Below are positions 58,804 to 64,000 of a DNA stretch of 64,000 bases, in pieces. Positions within the stretch are counted from its first letter, which is position 1, and each line of letters begins with the position of its first letter. The stretch comes from Hyphomicrobiales bacterium. Its GTDB lineage: Bacteria; Pseudomonadota; Alphaproteobacteria; Rhizobiales; Rhizobiaceae. A model generated the notes under the pieces. It worked only from the letters and a program-made list of their open reading frames with translations, searched no databases and was not told the origin of the DNA. A program made the position numbers and the translations under genes. The stretch lies in assembly GCA_900471605.1 (NCBI GenBank), contig UCEY01000001.1:89493-153492 (forward strand), written 5' to 3'.

Positions 58804-58848
58804 TGTTTCACGTGAATCTTTCCTGTGGATAGGGATTCACGTGAAACA
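58804..58848. promoter_or_regulatory. Inverted pair of parS-like sites with a DnaA-box-like centre
   Basis: TGTTTCACGTGAATCT (58804-58819) and GGATTCACGTGAAACA (58833-58848) each match the parS consensus at 14 of 16 positions. Their 15-bp parts TGTTTCACGTGAATC and GATTCACGTGAAACA are exact inverted repeats. The spacer holds TGTGGATAG (58824-58832), one mismatch to a DnaA box complement. The element lies between convergent genes, 11 kb from the putative origin. Confidence 0.75.
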
Positions 58849-58871
58849 ATTCTTAAAAAGAACGGCGGGGC

Positions 58872-59471
58872 TCAAGGCTCTCCGGTAAACTTCCCTTCGA
58901 AGGCGATTTCGGAAACCGGCTTGCGCTTGCTCGGGAATTCGCGTTCCGCAAGATCGTCGGGCAGGGTGGTTCTGTCGGCAATCCTGCCGATAGCCGCCGC
59001 CGCTTCGACACGGTAACCTTCCGGTATGCCGAGCACCTCGACGGCTTTTTCCTTGTCGAGACCTTCCATGCCATGGGCATGGTAACCGAGCTTCATCGCC
59101 TGGCAGATGACGGAAAACCAGGCCGCGCCCGTGTCGTAGGAGTGGGTATAGGCAAGCCGGTGTTCGCCATTGCTGGCGACGCGATAGGTCTTCGAGACGA
59201 CGATCAGCAGCGCCGCTGCGTTCTGCGCCCAGCGCTGGTTACCCGGCGAAAGAATATCGACCAGAAGCGGAAACGACGGCGTGCCGCGCAGCGCATAGAT
59301 GAAACGCCAGGGCTGATTGTTGCCGGAAGAGGGTGCCCAGTGTGCCGCATCGAGGATCGTCAGCATGGTCGCCGGGTCGATCGTCTCTTCCGTAAACGCC
59401 CGAGGCGACCAGCGGTCGAGGAAAAAGGTATCGATCGGGAACTCCGAATCGCGGGTATTGCTGCTGGTCAT
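58872..59471 (-). CDS. Nitroreductase family protein
   Basis: A 199-residue FMN-dependent oxidoreductase. Visible: RWSPRAFTEETIDPATMLTI and AHWAPSSGNNQPWRFIYAL (FMN and active-site loop, the P-S-x-x-N-Q-P-W pattern), then AWFSVICQAMKLGYHAHGMEG and the C-terminal GRIADRTTLPDDLAEREF. These proteins reduce nitro compounds, quinones or other substrates with NAD(P)H; no substrate can be assigned. AGAGGAC precedes the ATG. It is monocistronic and divergent from the FAH-family gene. Confidence 0.88.
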   Translation of the reverse strand: MTSSNTRDSEFPIDTFFLDRWSPRAFTEETIDPATMLTILDAAHWAPSSGNNQPWRFIYALRGTPSFPLLVDILSPGNQRWAQNAAALLIVVSKTYRVASNGEHRLAYTHSYDTGAAWFSVICQAMKLGYHAHGMEGLDKEKAVEVLGIPEGYRVEAAAAIGRIADRTTLPDDLAEREFPSKRKPVSEIAFEGKFTGEP

Positions 59472-59622
59472 GGCGTCCTCTGAAATCTGCGGGCTGCGAT
59501 AAATTCACCCTCGACAATAGCGCATCGGCTTGCCCCGCGACAGGCTTTCGATCCGCCGAAACGGGGGTGACAAGCCGGGACGCATGTTCCATAAACCTCC
59601 CGGTAATTTGGAGGACCATGCT

Positions 59623-60465
59623 TTGAAACTGATGCGCATTGGTGAGCCGGGCCAGGAAAAGCCGGCACTTTTTGATAACAAGGGCAAGATCCGCGATCTG
59701 TCCGGTCATGTCGCCGATATTGCCGGGCCTGCCATCTCGCCGGAAGGTCTTGCCCGGATCGCCGCTCTCGATCCGGAAAGCCTGCCCGAACTGCAGCCTG
59801 CCCGCATCGGCGCCTGCGTCGCCGGTACGGGCAAGTTCATCTGCATCGGCCTCAACTATTCCGACCACGCCGCCGAAACCGGCGCCACCGTTCCGCCGGA
59901 GCCGATCATCTTCATGAAGGCGACGTCCGCCATCGTCGGCCCGAATGACGACGTGATCATCCCGCGCGGCTCGGTAAAGACCGACTGGGAAGTCGAGCTC
60001 GGCGTGATTATCGGCAAGACTGCGAAATACGTCTCGGAAGCCGACGCGATGGATTATGTCGCCGGCTACTGCCTGACCAACGACGTTTCCGAACGCGCCT
60101 TCCAGGCCGAGCGTTCCGGGCAGTGGACCAAGGGCAAGTCCTGCGACACTTTTGGTCCGATCGGCCCCTGGCTGGTCACCAAGGACGAAATTCCCGATCC
60201 GCAGAACCTCGGCATGTGGCTCAAGGTCAATGGTGAGACCATGCAGAATGGTTCGTCCAGGACGATGGTCTACGGCGTCCGGTATCTGGTTTCCTATCTC
60301 AGCCAGTTCATGTCGCTGCATCCGGGAGATGTCATTTCCACCGGTACTCCTCCGGGCGTCGGCCTCGGCATGAAGCCGCCGCGCTTCCTCAAGGCCGGCG
60401 AAGTTGTCGAGCTCGGCATCGACGGTCTGGGAACACAGCGCCAGACCTTCGTCGCTGACGTATAA
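59623..60465 (+). CDS. Fumarylacetoacetate hydrolase (FAH) family protein
   Basis: A 280-residue metal-dependent enzyme. The FAH fold is shown by IGLNYSDHAAETGATVPPEP, IFMKATSAIVGPNDDVIIPR, DWEVELGVIIGKTAKYVSE (metal ligands Glu and Glu/Asp), YCLTNDVSERAFQAERSGQW, KSCDTFGPIGPWLVTKDEIP and STGTPPGVGLGMKPPRFLKAG. Members act on acylpyruvates, oxaloacetate or ring-cleavage products; the precise reaction is unknown. The start is set at TTG 59623 (KLMRIGEPGQEKP) because GGAGG lies 8 nt upstream; an internal ATG at 59632 would lie 17 nt away. A 34-bp perfect palindrome follows the stop. Confidence 0.9.
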   Translation: MKLMRIGEPGQEKPALFDNKGKIRDLSGHVADIAGPAISPEGLARIAALDPESLPELQPARIGACVAGTGKFICIGLNYSDHAAETGATVPPEPIIFMKATSAIVGPNDDVIIPRGSVKTDWEVELGVIIGKTAKYVSEADAMDYVAGYCLTNDVSERAFQAERSGQWTKGKSCDTFGPIGPWLVTKDEIPDPQNLGMWLKVNGETMQNGSSRTMVYGVRYLVSYLSQFMSLHPGDVISTGTPPGVGLGMKPPRFLKAGEVVELGIDGLGTQRQTFVADV

Positions 60466-60472
60466 GTGATCG

Positions 60473-60506
60473 AAGGACTCATGTCCGCCGGCGGACATGA
60501 GTCCTT
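60473..60506. repeat. Perfect 34-bp palindrome after the FAH gene
   Basis: AAGGACTCATGTCCGCC (60473-60489) is followed at once by its exact complement GGCGGACATGAGTCCTT (60490-60506). It begins 8 nt after the FAH-family stop. It can form a long hairpin with a minimal loop; no T-tract follows. It may be a terminator, a protein-binding site or a mobile-repeat remnant. Confidence 0.75.
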
Positions 60507-60727
60507 AACCAGACTTGGAAGGTGGAACTTTAAGGCTTAAATGTCATTCTCATGACAGCAGAATGATCTGCAGCCCCCCGCCTTCCTCTTGGCAAATTCA
60601 GCCGGTATCCCCCACGATGTTGCACCGCAATGGAAAAGTGCTAGCCTATCCCCATCCTGCTCCTGAACCGATCGGTTCGATGTCCCTGTCGAACACGCTG
60701 TCGGAAATGACGAAAGGCAGCACCTCG

Positions 60728-62011
60728 ATGTTCTATCAGTTCTACGAGATGAACCATGCGGCGATGGCGCCGGTCCGCGCTGCAGCGGATGCCCTGCAGT
60801 TCTTCTATTCCAATCCGCTCAACCCGTTTTCCCAGACGACGATGGGCCGGACGCTCTCCGCCAGCCTTGAAGTTTTCGAGCGCGTCACGCGCCGATACGG
60901 CAAGCCGGCATTCGATCTTCCCTTCACGACCGTCGATGGTGAGACCGTTGCGGTGACGGAAGAGATCGTGTGGGCCAAGCCCTTCTGCAATCTCCTGCAT
61001 TTCCGCCGCGATCTGCCCGCAGGCCGCGCTCCGGATCAGAGAATCCTGATCGTCGCGCCGATGTCCGGCCATTATGCGACGCTGCTGCGCGGCACCGTGG
61101 AAGCGCTTCTGCCGAGCGCCGACGTCTATATCACAGACTGGATCGATGCCCGCATGGTGCCGATCACCGACGGCCGATTCGATCTCGACGACTATATCGA
61201 CTACGTCATCGAGATGCTGCATGCGATCGGCCCCGGCACCCATGTCATCGGCGTCTGCCAGCCTTCCGTCCCGGTGCTCGCCGCAGTGGCGGTCATGGAA
61301 TCGCAGCAGGATTCGCTGGTTCCGGCGTCGATGATCCTGATGGGCGGCCCGATCGACACCCGCATCAATCCGACCGCCGTCAACAAGCTTGCCGAAGAAC
61401 ATCCGATCGAATGGTTCCGCGACAACGTCATCATGAACGTGCCGTGGCCGCATTCCGGCTTCCTGCGCCGGGTCTATCCCGGTTTCCTGCAATTGTCCGG
61501 CTTCATGTCGATGAACCTCGACCGGCATGTTTCCGCCCACAAGGAATTCTTCCAGCACCTCGTCAAGAACGACGGAGAGTCGGCCGAGAAGCATCGCGAG
61601 TTCTATGACGAATACCTGGCGGTCATGGATCTCACCGAGGAATTCTACCTCCAGACGGTCGAGACAGTCTTCATCAAGCATTCGCTGCCGAAGGGCGAGA
61701 TGATGCACCGGAACGTCCCGGTCGATACCAGGCTCATCCGTCGGGTGGCGCTGCTGACCATCGAAGGCGAGAACGACGATATTTCCGGCCTCGGCCAGAC
61801 CAATGCGGCGCAGACCATCTGCTCCAATATCCCGGATGACATGCGCATGCATTACATGCAGCCGGATGTCGGCCATTACGGCGTGTTCAACGGTTCCCGT
61901 TTCCGTCGCGAGATCGCCCCGCGCATCGTCGCCTTCACGCAGAAACATGCCAAGGCTGCACCGAAGAAGACGCCGGTCAAGCGGGTCATCAAGGGCGGCA
62001 AAGCCGATTGA
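60728..62011 (+). CDS. phaZ: Intracellular polyhydroxyalkanoate depolymerase
   Basis: A 427-residue protein starting MFYQFYEMNHAAMAPVRAAA, the normal start of intracellular PhaZ. It has an alpha/beta-hydrolase-like core with HVIGVCQPSVPVLAAVAVME, where Cys177 replaces the serine of a lipase box as in intracellular PhaZ1-type depolymerases. Other blocks are ILIVAPMSGHYATLLRG, VYITDWIDARMVP, TIEGENDDISGLGQT (Asp region) and DVGHYGVFNGSRFRREIAPR (His region). It degrades granule-bound PHB. The frame is open upstream to 60515 but those residues do not fit the family. The C-terminus is Lys-rich. Confidence 0.93.
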   Translation: MFYQFYEMNHAAMAPVRAAADALQFFYSNPLNPFSQTTMGRTLSASLEVFERVTRRYGKPAFDLPFTTVDGETVAVTEEIVWAKPFCNLLHFRRDLPAGRAPDQRILIVAPMSGHYATLLRGTVEALLPSADVYITDWIDARMVPITDGRFDLDDYIDYVIEMLHAIGPGTHVIGVCQPSVPVLAAVAVMESQQDSLVPASMILMGGPIDTRINPTAVNKLAEEHPIEWFRDNVIMNVPWPHSGFLRRVYPGFLQLSGFMSMNLDRHVSAHKEFFQHLVKNDGESAEKHREFYDEYLAVMDLTEEFYLQTVETVFIKHSLPKGEMMHRNVPVDTRLIRRVALLTIEGENDDISGLGQTNAAQTICSNIPDDMRMHYMQPDVGHYGVFNGSRFRREIAPRIVAFTQKHAKAAPKKTPVKRVIKGGKAD

Positions 62012-62033
62012 TCGCCCCGCCGCCCGGTCGGGA

Positions 62034-62056
62034 ATCCTCGGGTCGAGCCCGAGGAT
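62034..62056. repeat. Palindromic repeat, same core as 21202-21232
   Basis: ATCCTCGGG (62034-62042) and CCCGAGGAT (62048-62056) form a 9-bp perfect inverted repeat around TCGAG. It is 22 nt after the phaZ stop and shares its core with 21202-21232. Confidence 0.8.
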
Positions 62057-62147
62057 GACGATCGAGGGTGGGCGCTGAAGACGCAATGAAGCAACCTTGG
62101 GGCCTGCCGCAACCTCCCATGGTCTCTCGTCCGGCTATTCCTCCTCC

Positions 62148-62175
62148 GTCATTCTCGTGCTTGACGCGAGGATCC
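62148..62175. repeat. Degraded copy of the ATCCTCGGG palindrome
   Basis: GTCATTCTCGTGCTTGACGC with GAGGATCC following resembles the palindrome at 62034 but the two arms no longer pair fully. It is probably an eroded copy. Confidence 0.5.
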
Positions 62176-62230
62176 AGGAAGGTCTCACTCTCGATATTTC
62201 ATCGCTATTTCAGCATTTTCTTGAATTTAA

Positions 62231-62256
62231 TGATCCGTCTTCTTGAAGGCGGATCA
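62231..62256 (+). other. Stem-loop, 12 bp
   Basis: TGATCCGTCTTC (62231-62242) pairs with GAAGGCGGATCA (62245-62256), with one G-U, around TT. There is no T-tract. It lies 69 nt before the DUF2852 start and could be a leader structure or terminator remnant. Confidence 0.5.
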
Positions 62257-62324
62257 TGGGCTCACCAAATCGAATTCAGTCGGGCTGGCATGCGGCCACC
62301 CGCTGAAACATCAGGGTGTGACCA

Positions 62325-62747
62325 ATGAACCAGTCAGCATTGATTCGTCCGGAGTGGACGCCGGCCACCATCGCTCTCATGGTGCTCGGTTTCGTCGTTT
62401 TCTGGCCTCTCGGCCTTGCCATGCTCGCCTATATTCTTTTCGGGGAAAGGCTCCGTGGCTTCAAGCGGGATGCCAATGACCGGGCCGACCGTATGTTCGC
62501 CGGCTGCCGTCGTGCGAAGTCCCGTTACAACACGCATTTCAGCACCGGCAATGTCGCCTTCGACGATTGGCGCAAGACTGAGATCGATCGGATCGAGGAA
62601 GAACGCCGCAAGCTCGACGAGATGCGGGAAGAATTCGACAACTATGTTCGCGAGCTCCGCCGCGCCAAGGACCAGGAAGAATTCGACCGCTTCATGCGTG
62701 AACGTCAAAACCGCTCTTCCGGCCAGAACCCCGTGGTCGATCTCTGA
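62325..62747 (+). CDS. DUF2852 membrane protein
   Basis: A 140-residue protein of the DUF2852 family. A hydrophobic hairpin or single long helix (TIALMVLGFVVFWPLGLAML followed by AYILFGERL) is followed by a long charged helix (DWRKTEIDRIEEERRKLDEM and REEFDNYVRELRRAKDQEEF) of coiled-coil type. The C-terminus is QNPVVDL. Function is unknown. A parS-like sequence begins 10 nt after its stop, then a terminator; the ATG has AGGG about 10 nt upstream. Confidence 0.8.
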   Translation: MNQSALIRPEWTPATIALMVLGFVVFWPLGLAMLAYILFGERLRGFKRDANDRADRMFAGCRRAKSRYNTHFSTGNVAFDDWRKTEIDRIEEERRKLDEMREEFDNYVRELRRAKDQEEFDRFMRERQNRSSGQNPVVDL

Positions 62748-62756
62748 TCTTCCAAA

Positions 62757-62772
62757 GGATTCACGTGAAACG
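62757..62772. promoter_or_regulatory. parS-like site
   Basis: GGATTCACGTGAAACG matches the parS consensus at 13 of 16 positions and keeps TTCACGTGAAAC. It lies between DUF2852 and its terminator, 15 kb from the putative origin. Confidence 0.5.
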
Positions 62773-62779
62773 TGCTCGG

Positions 62780-62808
62780 GCCGGCGTCGTTCAGACGCCG
62801 GCTTTCTT
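62780..62808 (+). terminator. Intrinsic terminator after DUF2852
   Basis: GCCGGCGTC (62780-62788) and GACGCCGGC (62794-62802) form a 9-bp stem around GTTCA, followed by TTTCTT. Confidence 0.88.
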
Positions 62809-62836
62809 ATGCAAGGGAATCGGCTAAAAAGGGTCC

Positions 62837-63601
62837 ATGTTCGCGCTTCTCAAAAAGCCAGTCCGCGCCGCCAAGCCCAAACCGCTCGAAACGGTGAAGC
62901 GGACCCTTCATGTCGGCGATCGGGCGATGCCGCTGACGATCAGGGAAAATCGCCGAGCCACCCGCATCACGCTCAGGATCGAACCCGGCGGCCGCGGGCT
63001 CAATCTCACGGTGCCGGCGGGACTGCGCAGCCGCGAGATCGACGATTTCCTCGACCGGCATCAGGGCTGGCTTGTGACCAAGCTGGCAAAATTCTCGACC
63101 GATAATTCGATCCGATCGGGTGGCCGCATTGCCTTTCGCGGCGTTCCCCATCGGATCGAACATACCGGCACGCTCCGCGGTCTGACCGAAGCGGTGCTGA
63201 TCGACGGCGAACCGGTGCTGAAGGTGAGCGGCCTTGAGGATCACATGGGCCGCCGGCTTTCCGCCTTCTTCAAGAAGGAGGCGCGCAAGGAGCTCGAAGT
63301 GCTGGTCGCCCGCCACGCCGCCGCCATCCGCAAGCCGATCAAGTCGGTCTCCATGAAGGACACCCGCAGCCGCTGGGGCTCCTGCTCGTGGGATGGCAAC
63401 CTCAGCTTCTCCTGGCGCATCGTCATGGCCCCGCCTCTCGTCATCGACTATCTCGCGGCCCACGAAGTGGCGCATCTGAAGGAGATGAACCACGGCCCGA
63501 AATTCTGGGCTCTCTGCAAAGAGCTCTGCCCGCGAATGGAAGAGGCCCGCAAATGGCTGAAGCAGCACGGCTCGCAACTGCATGCGATCGATTTCGAGTA
63601 A
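62837..63601 (+). CDS. YgjP-like (DUF45, SprT-related) metallopeptidase
   Basis: A 254-residue cytoplasmic protein of the YgjP-like M48 group. The zinc motif is DYLAAHEVAHLKEMNHGPKFW (HExxH plus H six residues on), and the conserved SVSMKDTRSRWGSCSWDGNL with FSWRIVMAPPLVIDYLAAHE precede it. The N-terminal part is a beta-rich domain (RATRITLRIEPGGRGLNLTV). Substrate is unknown. AAAAGGG lies near the ATG at 62837, which follows a terminator, so the gene is transcribed alone. Confidence 0.88.
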   Translation: MFALLKKPVRAAKPKPLETVKRTLHVGDRAMPLTIRENRRATRITLRIEPGGRGLNLTVPAGLRSREIDDFLDRHQGWLVTKLAKFSTDNSIRSGGRIAFRGVPHRIEHTGTLRGLTEAVLIDGEPVLKVSGLEDHMGRRLSAFFKKEARKELEVLVARHAAAIRKPIKSVSMKDTRSRWGSCSWDGNLSFSWRIVMAPPLVIDYLAAHEVAHLKEMNHGPKFWALCKELCPRMEEARKWLKQHGSQLHAIDFE

Positions 63602-63624
63602 TTAGGAATCTGCGGAAGAGGCCC

Positions 63625-63674
63625 GCCCCTCATCCGCCTGCCGGCACCTTCTCCCCGTTTTGACGGGCAGAAGG
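63625..63674. repeat. RIME-like intergenic repeat, unit 1
   Basis: It starts GCCCCTCATCCGCCTGCC and ends with CTTCTCCCCG-TTTTGA-CGGGCAGAAG, an imperfect inverted repeat. The pattern of CCCCTCATCCG and CTTCTCCCCG is familiar from rhizobial intergenic mosaic elements. Confidence 0.55.
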
Positions 63675-63718
63675 ACCTATGCCGCTACGTCTCCGTCCCC
63701 TTCAACGCTGAGTGTGCC

Positions 63719-63765
63719 AGGTCCCCTCGCCCCGCAAGCGGGGAGAGGGTTAGGGTGAGGGGCAA
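63719..63765. repeat. RIME-like intergenic repeat, unit 2
   Basis: CCCTC-G-CCCCGC pairs with GCGGGG-A-GAGGG around AA (63723-63748), followed by TTAGGGTGAGGGGCAA. This CCCTCTCCCCGC/AGGGTTAGGGTGAGGGG type is common between rhizobial genes. Confidence 0.55.
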
Positions 63766-64000
63766 ACACCGCCCACCAACATCCGAGGACCAAATCCACC
63801 CCCGGCTCAACAAATCCAACCCCTTACCAGAATCCTCATCCCCGCCCGCCAAACCCGTGCCTACAATCCACCCGTCCCGCTTCGGCTACACCGGCCCGCA
63901 TGACCGGCGAGGCGGGACCGGTGCCCTGATGGTCTGCCGTCATGCAGGCGGGTCGTCAGGGGCTGCGCAGAAAATGGTCCCCCTCTCGCCTTCGGGCGGG

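Larger units (their letters stand above)
62012..62324. other. 313-bp intergenic region with palindromic repeats
   Basis: No coding sequence is supported. It contains three inverted repeats described separately (62034-62056, 62148-62175, 62231-62256). The sequence CAGGGTGTG upstream of 62325 gives a ribosome site for the DUF2852 gene. The region resembles rhizobial palindromic intergenic repeats. Confidence 0.7.
63602..64000. other. Non-coding end region, 399 bp
   Basis: No gene is seen. It holds two repeat-like units of the rhizobial mosaic type (63625-63674 and 63719-63765). The last bases contain CCGGTGCCC and GCCTTCGGGC motifs, and a gene or another repeat may begin beyond the edge. Confidence 0.6.

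Overview
The window is a core chromosomal segment of an alphaproteobacterium, most likely a member of the Rhizobiaceae (Rhizobium/Agrobacterium group). This is inferred from four things: the gene order hemE - putative origin - kinase/pyrophosphorylase - maf - aroE - coaE - dnaQ - secB; the block rho - mnmE - mnmG - rsmG - parA - parB; the imuA-imuB-dnaE2 mutagenesis cassette with an alphaproteobacterial LexA box; and rhizobial-style intergenic palindromes. No rRNA, tRNA, CRISPR array, insertion sequence or prophage was recognised. Coding density is high and most genes are housekeeping.

Layout. 1-3.3 kb: SOS mutagenesis operon on the minus strand (imuA, imuB and the N-terminal part of dnaE2, cut by the window edge). 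3.4-8.7 kb: a small zincin, a CitE-like lyase coupled to a DUF1737 protein, a small membrane protein, leuD - Rid-family gene - leuB, and a PAP2 phosphatase. 8.7-21.2 kb: an MHS-type transporter with a very large periplasmic insertion, asd, a lytic transglycosylase, beta carbonic anhydrase, pyridoxal kinase, the giant NAD-glutamate dehydrogenase and a UMF1-type transporter. 21.2-28.6 kb: purH, a heparinase II/III-like protein, rsmB, htpX, a DUF1674/SDHAF4-like protein, a secreted nuclease and a Sel1-repeat protein. 28.7-34.4 kb: acs and prpE on either side of a DUF1013/TrcR regulator gene, then a YggS-type PLP protein. 34.6-38.8 kb: leuS-lptE-holA, an overlapping operon.

38.8-58.1 kb is the replication and segregation heart of the window. 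parB, parA, rsmG, mnmG, mnmE, rho, hemJ and hemE all lie on the minus strand. A 404-bp intergenic region with DnaA-box-like sequences is the probable chromosomal origin. The plus-strand genes that leave it are a PEP-synthase-type kinase/pyrophosphorylase, maf, aroE, coaE and dnaQ. secB and fxsA follow on the minus strand, then a tightly overlapped operon of Tim44-like, mltA, smr and XRE genes, then gyrB. parS-like sites (matches to TGTTTCACGTGAAACA) recur from 32 kb to 62.8 kb. Several lie inside genes, where they encode the peptide S-R-E-T, and two form an inverted pair around a DnaA-box-like sequence downstream of gyrB.

58-64 kb: a SUKH/SMI1-like protein, a nitroreductase, a FAH-family hydrolase, an intracellular polyhydroxyalkanoate depolymerase, a DUF2852 protein and a YgjP-like metallopeptidase. 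The window ends in about 400 bp of non-coding sequence with rhizobial mosaic-type repeats. I see no clear novel defence or biosynthetic system. The most interesting signals are the origin/parS architecture, a transporter with a 190-residue insertion, a Rid protein lacking its usual arginine inside a leucine operon, and several unusual palindromes.
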